DNA of 64,000 nt, from contig NZ_QRCT01000051.1 of assembly GCF_003363435.1 (NCBI RefSeq), positions 106,254-170,253 of the forward strand. Direction: 5' to 3'. This DNA is from Anaerosacchariphilus polymeriproducens (GTDB lineage Bacteria > Bacillota > Clostridia > Lachnospirales > Lachnospiraceae). The translations under genes were made by a program, and so were the position numbers. The notes under the pieces are model-generated. The model ran no database searches. It was given only the letters and a program-made list of their open reading frames with translations, and had not been told where the DNA came from. Each line of letters starts with the position of its first letter. The first letter of the stretch is position 1. Shown piece by piece: positions 23,854 to 32,176 of the stretch.

Positions 23854-25103
23854 CACCAAAACCAATATTTTTTCTTAACCCCCACATACCCCGCAATAAT
23901 CCCCGCCAACACAATCACCATAGCAGCGATCATAACGATACTCACTTTAACATCCGACATTTTGTGCTCCAAAATCAAGTACTTCCCTGGTTCATTTAGT
24001 ACAAATTCTCTCATCTTCTTTTTTCCTAACTTTTCATATTTATTTTTTGTTTCATTATAAAGATAAATATAAAATTCTTTTGTATTTTCTTTATTCGGGG
24101 TGAATGTAATATTTCCCGGAAGTTTTTTCCCATTGTTTAAGACAAAAGCAGTTCCATTCAGCTCCTGAAAAAATTCAATTTCAGTATTCAATTCGTTTTC
24201 ATAGTTTTTGATATCATCCCCCTTTAAAGTGATGGTATAATCCTTTGCATTTACTATTAAATCCATCTTTTTCTCATACAGCTTCTTTAAAATATTCTTA
24301 GAAATTTTTTGGTAGTCTTTCACATTAACCATAAGTCCTGCTTCCTTCTTATTTATTAAATCAATTAAATTTTGTTCTGATTTGGAATAATCTTGTTTCC
24401 CCAAATTTTTCTCATTTTTCATTCCGCTTTCTTTCTGCTCTTCTTCATTTTTATAAACCGTATCATTAACAATGACTGTGACAGCATTACTGATATCACT
24501 ATTAGAAACAATGATTGTAGTAGTACCTTTGGCTTTTGCCGTCACTTTCCCTTCGTTTGATACACTGGCAATTGTTTCGTCTTTTGAACGATATGTAATA
24601 TTCTGATTCGCTTGTTCTGGGATTGCTTTTGCATTTAATTGAAACTCTTCCTGCGGTTTTAAAACCAGATAAGAGAAGTTTACCTCTATCTGTACAGCAG
24701 ATACTTTGACATTTAACGTTACATCCTTCTCTACATTCCCAGCCTTAATATGGATCGTTACCGAACCTTGAGAAATTCCTTTCACCTCTCCAGATGAGTT
24801 CACAGTTGCAACAGCCGGATTACTTGAGGTATATGTTATTGTAGAATCTGTCGCATTAGAAGGAACTACATTCGCAGTAAGATTCATTGTTTTTTCTACT
24901 TCTAAATTTTTTTCGTAATCGTTAATTTCTATATATGAAACTGGTATAACAAACATCTCAGAAGACTGTATTTCATTCCCTTTTTCAGTTACTTTTGCAG
25001 AAGCATAACAAAACTTATCAAATTTATTCAATCCATGAACAAAAATACTCAATATAATTAGAAAAAAAGCAATTATCATTTTCAATTTTATTCTATTTTT
25101 CAT
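23853..25103 (-). CDS. membrane-anchored BIG2 protein of the peptide secretion locus
   Basis: 416 residues. Signal/anchor at 8-30 (MIIAFFLIILSIFVHGLN), two BIG2 Ig-like domains (about 57-130, ITYTSSNPAVATVNSSGEV; about 132-210, ITYRSKDETIASVSNEGKV), a Lys/Glu-rich linker, a further alpha/beta segment (about 235-385) and a C-terminal transmembrane helix (SIVMIAAMVIVLAGIIAGYV) with a short basic tail. It is the last gene of the ABC/HlyD operon, so it could be a surface accessory factor, a peptide receptor or an immunity-like protein. Its stop codon borders the palindromic element. Confidence 0.8.
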   Translation of the reverse strand: MKNRIKLKMIIAFFLIILSIFVHGLNKFDKFCYASAKVTEKGNEIQSSEMFVIPVSYIEINDYEKNLEVEKTMNLTANVVPSNATDSTITYTSSNPAVATVNSSGEVKGISQGSVTIHIKAGNVEKDVTLNVKVSAVQIEVNFSYLVLKPQEEFQLNAKAIPEQANQNITYRSKDETIASVSNEGKVTAKAKGTTTIIVSNSDISNAVTVIVNDTVYKNEEEQKESGMKNEKNLGKQDYSKSEQNLIDLINKKEAGLMVNVKDYQKISKNILKKLYEKKMDLIVNAKDYTITLKGDDIKNYENELNTEIEFFQELNGTAFVLNNGKKLPGNITFTPNKENTKEFYIYLYNETKNKYEKLGKKKMREFVLNEPGKYLILEHKMSDVKVSIVMIAAMVIVLAGIIAGYVGVKKKYWFW

Positions 25104-25134
25104 CTTTTTGACCTTATCCTATTTAATTTTAATA

Positions 25135-26265
25135 TTACCTGGTTAATACACCTAACTCTTCTAATACATAATTAAAATATGTGACTTTATCATACTGTAT
25201 TCTAGCCTGAACTGCCATTCCATTGGAAAGATTCACTTTGTCTCCATCTTTGCTGATTAAATAACAATAATCTGGCGTAATTTCCATTTTAAAGTAAGAA
25301 GCAGACTTTCCTTCGCTTTCACCCTGCTGAGTCGTAATATCACTATCTTTTTGAGTAACTCTTCCTGATATAGTCCCATATACCGACTGAGCCAGCCCGG
25401 AAACTGCAATATCCACTTTGTTCCCTACCGCAACTCTCGCAGCATCGGATGGCTCCACAAAGATTTGAATCGTAAAATTATCCTGTTCCGACGCAATACT
25501 TGCAACTGATGCAGCTGCCTGTACTACCATTCCCTTTTTATATTCAGATGCCATATGAATTTTACCGGTAGCATTTGCTATTACCACATAATTTTCTTTC
25601 CCACTCCCAACTGCACCCAACTGTGCATCGATAGAATCCAGCTGAGTCTGTGCCTGTTGAATGGAGTCTTCTGCTGCCTTAATGGCTGAATGATATAGCT
25701 CCTCAATTTTACTTTGATTCTTTAAAAATTCCTGTTCAATCTGCTCCTGCGTATAATTATAAGCTTTGTATGTATTCGGATCCACTTTTTGTTGTTTTAC
25801 CTGACTTTTATAAGTTTCATACTGGCTAAAATATAGAGTATCATTAGAATTTGAGGCATCAAAATAATTCGTGTCATCCTGAATCGATTTTACTAATTTT
25901 TTATATTGCGCTATCTGAGTCTTGTAAGTATTTTTCTGTTCCTCCAACTGCTTACTCTGAATATCCAAATCCGTGCTCTTGATTGTTAAAAGCTCGTCAC
26001 CTTTTTCTACTACTTTTCCTTCTTCTATATTAATTTTGGTTATCACACCTGTAAAAGGTGCCATTACATAATTCTTATTTTTACTTTGTACGGTTCCCGT
26101 AGAATTTATTATATAAGTTCTGGGCGCCCAAATGCTCCAGAAAACAACTGCAATCAATAAGATGCTTACCAGAATTATCATCATGTAACCAAAAGCCGGA
26201 AGCTGTTTTTCATAAAGGAGCCTGCTGTCTTTCAGCTGCTCCATTGTTTTTATCTGTTTTTTCAT
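25135..26265 (-). CDS. HlyD-family secretion adaptor
   Basis: 376 residues. One N-terminal transmembrane helix (about 25-48, YMMIILVSILLIAVVFWSIW), then a barrel-sandwich/lipoyl half motif (VMAPFTGVITKINIEEGKVV), a long helical hairpin (about 95-215), the second lipoyl half (YVVIANATGKIHMASEYKKG) and a beta-barrel end. This is the bacteriocin-secretion type of adaptor that works with C39-peptidase ABC exporters. The ATG follows the stop codon of the preceding gene directly. Confidence 0.88.
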   Translation of the reverse strand: MKKQIKTMEQLKDSRLLYEKQLPAFGYMMIILVSILLIAVVFWSIWAPRTYIINSTGTVQSKNKNYVMAPFTGVITKINIEEGKVVEKGDELLTIKSTDLDIQSKQLEEQKNTYKTQIAQYKKLVKSIQDDTNYFDASNSNDTLYFSQYETYKSQVKQQKVDPNTYKAYNYTQEQIEQEFLKNQSKIEELYHSAIKAAEDSIQQAQTQLDSIDAQLGAVGSGKENYVVIANATGKIHMASEYKKGMVVQAAASVASIASEQDNFTIQIFVEPSDAARVAVGNKVDIAVSGLAQSVYGTISGRVTQKDSDITTQQGESEGKSASYFKMEITPDYCYLISKDGDKVNLSNGMAVQARIQYDKVTYFNYVLEELGVLTR

Positions 26266-26730
26266 CTATGCCTTCTCCATAAATACATCGGCTGTAATCG
26301 TATCCTCATCCTTATTTACAAAAACAGTATAGCTATTACCTTTTAATGGAATCTCCTCTTCAAATGCAGTTAAGTTCAATTTATCATAAGCAAATTTCAA
26401 ATTACTTTCATCTCCCACATATCTTACATAGATACAATTCTTAACACTAATAAGCGATTCGTAGGTATAGGGCTCTTCTGTAGATTGGATATGATCAGAC
26501 ACTTGACGCATTAGCAGCACTTTAGCCTCAAATTGACCATTTTCGTTGATAAATCCATTTGTATATTGAATTAACGGTCCTAACGGTAATACCCCCTTAC
26601 TTACTATATAATTTTCCATCTTTACCACTTCTTCATCAAAATTCTCAAAATCTTTTTCCTCAAATTCTTTACTAATAACATTCGTTAACTTTAAGGCTTT
26701 ATTTAGACTTACCTGTAATTTATTACTCAT
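26266..26730 (-). CDS. accessory protein, DUF5085/GyrI-like
   Basis: 154 residues from the second ATG (26730), which is preceded by GGAGGG; the ATG at 26745 overlaps that site. A short helix is followed by a layout like GyrI/effector-binding domains (VVKMENYIVSKGVLPLGPLI, FEAKVLLMRQVSDHI, then SLISVKNCIYVRYVGDES). I think it resembles the DUF5085 group, which is found near peptide and ESX-type secretion genes, but this is from memory of the pattern. No signal peptide. It lies between the exporter and the adaptor and may be a chaperone or immunity-type protein. Confidence 0.65.
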   Translation of the reverse strand: MSNKLQVSLNKALKLTNVISKEFEEKDFENFDEEVVKMENYIVSKGVLPLGPLIQYTNGFINENGQFEAKVLLMRQVSDHIQSTEEPYTYESLISVKNCIYVRYVGDESNLKFAYDKLNLTAFEEEIPLKGNSYTVFVNKDEDTITADVFMEKA

Positions 26731-26750
26731 AACAAATCCCTCCATTCATA

Positions 26751-28988
26751 CTATAGATAGCTCATCTCACATTCTTCATCACTAACTATTTCATCTTTTT
26801 GCTCATCCTGCTGTGCTTCCCGTATCACAATATTCCCTTGCTGCATCTCCCATAATTGATAATATCTCCCTTTTCTTTTCAGAAGTTCCTCATGGGAACC
26901 CTTTTCAACAATTTCCCCTTGTTCTAAGACAAAGATTTCATCACAATTTTTAATTGTCGCAAGACGATGCGCAATGAGCAGCATTGATTTATTCCTAAAT
27001 TTATTATAAATCATATCAAATATGATATTTTCTGTTCCAAAATCCAGATTACTTGTACTTTCGTCAAATATATATAATTCATTCTTTTTCAAAAAAGCCC
27101 TAGCCAAAGCAATTCTTTGCTTTTCTCCACCACTTAGACCATTTCCGGCTTCTTCCAAATAGGTATCATACTGCATTGGAAGTTTCTTTATAAAATCATG
27201 TGCATCTGCCAGCTTCGCTGCTTCTTTCACCTCTTCTAACGTAGAATTCATTTTACTGACTCTTATGTTGTCATAGATACTCTTCGAAAATAGTTCAATC
27301 GCTTGAGGTACATAAGAGATTGATTTTCTCAAAGACTCATTACTAAACTCATTAATGTCCATATTATTGATTGTGATTTCCCCTTCTTCGGGTTCATAAT
27401 ACTTCAGAAGTAGTTTTGCAATCGTTGATTTTCCGCTGCCACTGGCGCCTACCAAAGCTACTTTTTTCCCTTTTGGAATTCGGAAACTGATATGGTTTAA
27501 GACCGGCTTTCGATTACCATACCGAAACGTTACATTATTAAAATTAATATCACCTGTTATTTCAGAGAGTTCCTGGTAATCTCTTCCTTTCCCGGCTTCT
27601 TGTTCTGTCTCATAATCTAAAATTTCTGTAATACGCTTCATAGATATATTTGCCTCTTGTATTTGAAGCTGCAGACCTACAAGCCTTCCAACCGGATCCA
27701 TAAAGTATTCCGATAATGTAATGAAAGCCATCATTCCTCCAAGCGTAATCTGATTATTGATTACTTGCATTACGCCAAAATACATTAAAACCAAATTCCC
27801 CAGTGTACTAATCGAGCCAGAAACCGAACCTTGCAGATTGGAAAGCATTCCTTCCTTAAACGATATCCTTAATGATTTAATGTATTCTTTTTCAATATGC
27901 TCCAATTCTGTCTCTTCGTTTGCATTTCCTTTAATTGTTTCGACTGCTCTTAATCCTTCAATAATCTGTGAATTTAAAATAGATCCTTGCTGCATTTGTT
28001 CCTCATTTATTTTTTTATAAGGGTGTTTGAATATGAAGACCAAACCAACACTGATTGCCGTCATAAATACGATAACTGTAAATAGTACACTATTCATTTT
28101 AAATAGTATAATTCCCGTAATCAGTGCCATCGCAATATCCATAATTAAAGTTAAAGCAATATTTGTAAAAATATTTTTTATTGTAAATGCATCTGTGAAT
28201 CTGGTAATAATATCACCGGTTTTTCTTGTTGCAAAAAATTTCATCGGCAATTTATAAATATGCTCAAAATATCCCAACATAAGAGGAATATCAATCTTTT
28301 GAGATAAAAACAGCATAATCCATTGTCTTATAAAACCTATGAAAACCTGAGTTATTGAAACTAACATAAATATAACAAGTACAATGATCAGAGTATTCTC
28401 AAGTTTATACGGAAGGATTTCATCCATTAGAATTTTATTAAATAACGAAGAGACGATCCCTAATATAGTTAATAATATGGATGCAATTATAGAAAAAATA
28501 AAGAGCTTCTTTTGAGGCAGGATTAAATGTAAGAAACGGTTAATAACCTTTTCTCCTTTCATTTTGTCTCCAACAAATCTCTCCGTTGGACTAAGGACTA
28601 GAAGCGTTCCTGTAAACATTTCATAAAATTGATCAAATTCCATTTTCATTAAGTCTTTCGCAGGATCTCCAACAATCACAAACGATTTTGTAATTTTAAA
28701 AACAACAACAAAATGACTTAATCCCTCTTTTGTAATTACATTGGCTATTGCAGGTAATGTAAAATCACTCAAAAAGCCTTCTTTTGTAACTTTAACTGCC
28801 TGCGATTGAAATCCAAGCTCGACTGCACATTCACTCAAACCAACTAAATTTGTTCCTTTCAGATCAGTTCCCATCCTATCTCTCAATCTCGTGATGGTCG
28901 TTTCTTTTTTATAATGCAGACAAACCATCGCCAGACAGGCCGCTGCACAATCTGTAGAGTCATGTTGCTTTACAAATGTGTACCTCAT
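26751..28988 (-). CDS. C39-peptidase ABC exporter (PCAT)
   Basis: 745 residues. The N-terminal C39 peptidase has all three catalytic residues: C14 in QHDSTDCAAAC, H92 in GLSHFVVVF and D108 in GDPA. Six transmembrane helices follow (about 160-440), then the ATPase: Walker A GASGSGKST (514-522), signature LSGGEKQ (618-624), Walker B YIFDES with E643, and AHRLATI. Such exporters cleave double-glycine leaders while pumping the peptide out. The natural substrate is the peptide encoded at 29415-29771. An acidic tail of about 25 residues closes the protein. Confidence 0.95.
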   Translation of the reverse strand: MRYTFVKQHDSTDCAAACLAMVCLHYKKETTITRLRDRMGTDLKGTNLVGLSECAVELGFQSQAVKVTKEGFLSDFTLPAIANVITKEGLSHFVVVFKITKSFVIVGDPAKDLMKMEFDQFYEMFTGTLLVLSPTERFVGDKMKGEKVINRFLHLILPQKKLFIFSIIASILLTILGIVSSLFNKILMDEILPYKLENTLIIVLVIFMLVSITQVFIGFIRQWIMLFLSQKIDIPLMLGYFEHIYKLPMKFFATRKTGDIITRFTDAFTIKNIFTNIALTLIMDIAMALITGIILFKMNSVLFTVIVFMTAISVGLVFIFKHPYKKINEEQMQQGSILNSQIIEGLRAVETIKGNANEETELEHIEKEYIKSLRISFKEGMLSNLQGSVSGSISTLGNLVLMYFGVMQVINNQITLGGMMAFITLSEYFMDPVGRLVGLQLQIQEANISMKRITEILDYETEQEAGKGRDYQELSEITGDINFNNVTFRYGNRKPVLNHISFRIPKGKKVALVGASGSGKSTIAKLLLKYYEPEEGEITINNMDINEFSNESLRKSISYVPQAIELFSKSIYDNIRVSKMNSTLEEVKEAAKLADAHDFIKKLPMQYDTYLEEAGNGLSGGEKQRIALARAFLKKNELYIFDESTSNLDFGTENIIFDMIYNKFRNKSMLLIAHRLATIKNCDEIFVLEQGEIVEKGSHEELLKRKGRYYQLWEMQQGNIVIREAQQDEQKDEIVSDEECEMSYL

Positions 28989-29013
28989 CTAATTTTCTCC
29001 TTTTCGTACCTTA

Positions 29014-29084
29014 CATGACTTCATAATAAATAATAAGCACGAAAAAAACAATCGTAAAAAGGCTGAACGATTGTTTTTCGTGCT
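29014..29084. repeat. direct repeat with bidirectional hairpin, copy 1
   Basis: About 70 bp nearly identical to 29876-29946. It contains a stem CACGAAAAACAATCGT / ACGATTGTTTTTTTCGTG (minus strand) with T-runs on both strands, so it is likely a terminator or attenuator between the peptide gene and the exporter operon. Confidence 0.8.
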
Positions 29085-29126
29085 AAACGCATTATTCATT
29101 TTCGTAATTGTTTCTAGTATTTATTT

Positions 29127-29195
29127 CTAACAAATATCTTTATTTAATATGATAGCCATTAAATATTTATAAAAAAGGTAGCTCGTATAGTGCAT
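29127..29195 (-). CDS. possible 22-residue peptide
   Basis: ATG at 29195 follows GAGAGGGGGT at a usable distance. The peptide starts MHYTSYLFYKYLMAIILN and ends DIC, being hydrophobic with a C-terminal Cys. It lies between the double-glycine peptide and the exporter. It may be a small signal or leader peptide, or chance. No homology is claimed. Confidence 0.3.
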   Translation of the reverse strand: MHYTSYLFYKYLMAIILNKDIC

Positions 29196-29358
29196 TTCCA
29201 GACCCCCTCTCAATTTATCATAAAATATTAAGTTTATAAGAATTTTAGAACGTTAAGTAATTATTTATTTAAACAGAATTTTATTTTATTATATTATAAT
29301 TTTACTAGGCTATTTTGTTTATTTCTCTCTTTGCATTACCTCCTTTACAATCTATTTA

Positions 29359-29395
29359 ATTCTTTGGAATAAGGAGGAACCCTATCCCAAAGAAT
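29359..29395 (-). terminator. 3' hairpin behind the peptide gene
   Basis: Imperfect stem ATTCTTTGG / CCAAAGAAT extended by inner pairs, 20 bp after the stop codon at 29415. There is no T-run, so it more likely protects the 3' end of an abundant short mRNA than terminates. Confidence 0.5.
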
Positions 29396-29414
29396 AAATA
29401 TTATTTAATATATT

Positions 29415-29771
29415 TTAACACCCAAATCCATAAGAAGTCTGACAAGTCGATGAATTAAAATCAATGTACATACCACTTTGACAAGAACTTGTCCAAGTAG
29501 CATTGTTTGAAATGTTAATTGTAGATCCATTGATCGTAATGCATCCATTATTAATAATAACTGGAACACCTATGATAGAGGAATAATCTTTATTGCACTT
29601 AATATTTCCTCTTCTAGCAATTATACTACACTCTTTTGCGGAGAAGAATATTCTTTTTCCCCAGCATTTTTTCTCTGTATGACACCCTCCATCTACATAA
29701 GACATTTCTGCATTTTCTAATGCTACAGAATTACTAGGTAGGTTTAACTCCATATTATACTTTATCTTCAT
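29415..29771 (-). CDS. eight-cysteine peptide precursor with double-glycine leader
   Basis: 118 residues with GGAGGAATTGGT before the ATG. The first 29 residues are a double-glycine leader (ELNLPSNSVALENAEMSYVD, then GG), matching the C39 exporter downstream. The predicted mature part of 89 residues starts at Cys and holds eight Cys (CHTEKKC, KEC, IKC, NNGC, SSC, STC, final C), many Asn/Ser/Thr and a strand-rich middle (VPVIINNGCITINGSTINIS). It does not match a lantibiotic or pediocin pattern that I know. Likely an exported disulfide-rich bacteriocin or signalling protein. Position between an AgrC-like kinase and the exporter supports this. Confidence 0.8.
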   Translation of the reverse strand: MKIKYNMELNLPSNSVALENAEMSYVDGGCHTEKKCWGKRIFFSAKECSIIARRGNIKCNKDYSSIIGVPVIINNGCITINGSTINISNNATWTSSCQSGMYIDFNSSTCQTSYGFGC

Positions 29772-29802
29772 ACCAATTCCTCCATTAACTATTTATTTTT
29801 CG

Positions 29803-29824
29803 ACTATTGTTTGCAACCAATAGT
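29803..29824. promoter_or_regulatory. inverted repeat upstream of the peptide gene
   Basis: ACTATTG-N8-CAATAGT, about 30-50 bp upstream of the ATG at 29771. It may be an operator or a leader hairpin; no clear -35/-10 pair could be assigned beside it. Confidence 0.4.
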
Positions 29825-29875
29825 TGACGTTATGAAAAACATATGTTTATCACTTAGAAAGAACTAAATTCCTTT

Positions 29876-29946
29876 CATGACTTCATCATAATTTATCAGG
29901 CAAAAAAAAACAATCGTAAAAAGGCTGAACGATTGTTTTTCGTGCT
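29876..29946. repeat. direct repeat with bidirectional hairpin, copy 2
   Basis: Matches 29014-29084, including TGACTTCAT and the AACAATCGT / ACGATTGTT stem. It begins 12 bp after the kinase stop codon, so it serves as terminator of the kinase operon. The two copies bracket the peptide gene. Confidence 0.8.
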
Positions 29947-29957
29947 GAACGATATTA

Positions 29958-31247
29958 TTAAACTATAATTCTGGTGTAAATATATTCTTCTTTTCTTTCA
30001 AACTCAAGAATTCCATTATATTTTTCTAAACAATTTCTAATATTCAGTATGCCAAATCCATGATTTAAATTATCATTCTTTGTACTTCGTAAAATCCCTT
30101 TTTCAATGCATAAAGATTCTGCTATTGGATTTTCCATTTCTATAATAGACTTTTTTTCCGTGTTTCTAATCGAAATCTTTACCGTCTTATCTATTTGTTT
30201 ACATTTCGCTGCAGCCTCAACTGCATTTATAATCGCATTGGAAAAAATTGTCGTTACATCCATATTGCTGACTTTGAAATTATCTGGAAACATCCCACTC
30301 ACTTCAATCGTAATACCTAAATCTTTGCATTTCTCAATCGTATCATTGATGATTGTATCCACTATCATATTACCTGTATTAATAGTTCCTGTAAAATTGG
30401 CAGTAAAATCCTCCATCTCTTCAATATAATTTATGATTGCGTTACAATTCTGTTTTAAAGCAAACATCTTTATACATCCAATATGACTTCCATAATCATG
30501 ACGAAATCTTCTGATACTCTGGTCCTTTTCCAATACCATTTTGTAATATTCCTGTTGACTTTTCAGTACTTTTTCATTGGATTCTATAGATAATCGATAT
30601 TGCTCCTTTACAATTATATTATACATGACTGCAAAGACCATATACACTAAAGCAACCCATGCACATACAAAAATAAAATTTAGAATCCGATCCAGCAAAA
30701 CGGTAGAATCTTGCAGGACAACCTGGGAATAACCGGTAAAAATGCAGGAAATCACAATAACAGCAGCCACTATAAACCCCTGATACCAAATAAGCTTCCG
30801 TGATAATTGTATACTTATGTATTTTTGTTTCACCCTCGCTATGACAATTAATATTATAATTGTGACAATTGAAATTAATATTTCAATAAATCTTCTAATG
30901 AAAATACTGAAATCTTTTGACGGAATCAATATCTCCTGTATAGAATTAAGCCAGGTGTCCAATAAACATATGATGGAGTATAATGGAAAAAACATAATAC
31001 ATTTATAAAATAATGGTTCCTTAAATAATACCATAATAATAACTAGTAAAATCAAAGTATTTCCAAATACTGCATATTCTTTTAACCTAAAAAACAGAAT
31101 AGAAGAGCCTAAAAAGACACCTACAATGGTTATGTACCATATCCACTTTTCCTTAACTTTTTTAAACCCTATTACTTTATCATATAGTAAATAAATTTTT
31201 ATGCATTCACATATAAAACATAATATATTAATAAAATAAAACTGCAT
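29958..31247 (-). CDS. AgrC/ComD-type sensor histidine kinase
   Basis: 429 residues. Six or seven transmembrane helices fill residues 1-215. The cytoplasmic part begins with a coiled coil, then the phosphoacceptor His in RRFRHDYGSHIGCIKMF and a GHKL ATPase domain (N box FSNAIINAVEAAAKC, G box NHGFGILNIRNCLEKYNG). It is the membrane receptor class that senses processed peptides. The regulator gene precedes it by 33 bp. No AgrB/AgrD pair is present, so the ligand may be the exported peptide or another peptide. Confidence 0.9.
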   Translation of the reverse strand: MQFYFINILCFICECIKIYLLYDKVIGFKKVKEKWIWYITIVGVFLGSSILFFRLKEYAVFGNTLILLVIIMVLFKEPLFYKCIMFFPLYSIICLLDTWLNSIQEILIPSKDFSIFIRRFIEILISIVTIIILIVIARVKQKYISIQLSRKLIWYQGFIVAAVIVISCIFTGYSQVVLQDSTVLLDRILNFIFVCAWVALVYMVFAVMYNIIVKEQYRLSIESNEKVLKSQQEYYKMVLEKDQSIRRFRHDYGSHIGCIKMFALKQNCNAIINYIEEMEDFTANFTGTINTGNMIVDTIINDTIEKCKDLGITIEVSGMFPDNFKVSNMDVTTIFSNAIINAVEAAAKCKQIDKTVKISIRNTEKKSIIEMENPIAESLCIEKGILRSTKNDNLNHGFGILNIRNCLEKYNGILEFERKEEYIYTRIIV

Positions 31248-31279
31248 ATCGTTATTCTCCCATATGTATCTTCACTTCT

Positions 31280-31978
31280 TTATCTTGCATACTTAATTAA
31301 ATACTGTGTATATAATTGTTTCAACTCAGCTTTCCTTCTCTGGGAACACTTTACTTTATACCCTCCAAATAGAATGATTTTTTCATCGATCCAATCTATA
31401 AATGATATATTTACAATCGTATTCCTATGACATCTATAAAACAATTCCTGATTCAATCGTTCTTCAAACTCTTTTAAGGTATATTTCGCTACTAAAGTTT
31501 CATTTTTACAATATACTAATGTACCATTTCTAATCGCAGTAATATAAACAATATCTTTTTGCCTGATCATTACTTCAACACCCTGCACATCAATTTCCAA
31601 GTACTTTTCATTTTTTACATCATGAAAATAGTCATCCAAACAATTAAAAATATTCTGTTTATCCATCTTCTTGTCCAAAAAACGATATGTATTAACATGA
31701 AAAGCCTTTTGCATAATATCAGTATGACTGGTGAAAAATACTATTTTAACGTCTTCATCTATTTTTCGAATTCGCTTCGCCGTTTCCAGTCCGCTCAATC
31801 CTTTCATTTCTTCATCTAAAAAAATCAAATCGAACTTGATACCGCTCTCTAATAACAATTCTCCTGATACAAAACTCAAAACTTCAGCAACAGTTTTATA
31901 CAAGATTAAATAATCATTTATGGTTTGTTCAATAAATTGATTCCATACCTGCTCATCTTCACATATTGCGATTTTCAA
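31280..31978 (-). CDS. LytTR-family response regulator (AgrA-like)
   Basis: 232 residues starting at TTG (31978) behind AAGGAGGAG. The receiver domain (1-120) has the acidic pair CEDE, the phospho-Asp in FDLIFLDEEMKGLSGLETAK and the Lys region LDKKMDK. The LytTR DNA-binding domain (about 130-232) includes EERLNQELFYRCHRNTIVNI and KCSQRRKAELK. It probably controls its own operon through the direct repeat at 32094-32123. Confidence 0.9.
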   Translation of the reverse strand: MKIAICEDEQVWNQFIEQTINDYLILYKTVAEVLSFVSGELLLESGIKFDLIFLDEEMKGLSGLETAKRIRKIDEDVKIVFFTSHTDIMQKAFHVNTYRFLDKKMDKQNIFNCLDDYFHDVKNEKYLEIDVQGVEVMIRQKDIVYITAIRNGTLVYCKNETLVAKYTLKEFEERLNQELFYRCHRNTIVNISFIDWIDEKIILFGGYKVKCSQRRKAELKQLYTQYLIKYAR

Positions 31979-32024
31979 GTCTTACTCCTCCTTTAATTTC
32001 GTATGCATTTACATAACTTTTTCA

Positions 32025-32052
32025 TTATAACAGAAAGAAATTTGCTTCGCAA
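32025..32052 (-). promoter_or_regulatory. promoter of the response regulator/kinase operon
   Basis: Minus strand TTGCGA (32047-32052), 16-bp spacer, TATAAT (32025-32030). Confidence 0.65.
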
Positions 32053-32093
32053 TATAACAAGATATAACTATTCTATGCATTTTTAAGGATTTT

Positions 32094-32123
32094 TAAGAAT
32101 GTCGAAAATTGTTTACAGAATGT
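32094..32123 (-). promoter_or_regulatory. LytTR-type direct repeat
   Basis: Minus strand ACATTCTGT-N12-ACATTCTTA: two 9-bp repeats 21 bp apart, the spacing known for AgrA/ComE-like LytTR regulators, about 40 bp upstream of the -35 box of the regulator operon. Confidence 0.65.
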
Positions 32124-32176
32124 TAAAAAAATGTATATTAAATATTCTATAATTATACATATTTTAAAAATTGTAA

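Noticed and set aside
29800..29946. Riboswitch upstream of the peptide gene
   Set aside because: Structure consists of a terminator repeat and one short dyad; no conserved aptamer core was recognised.
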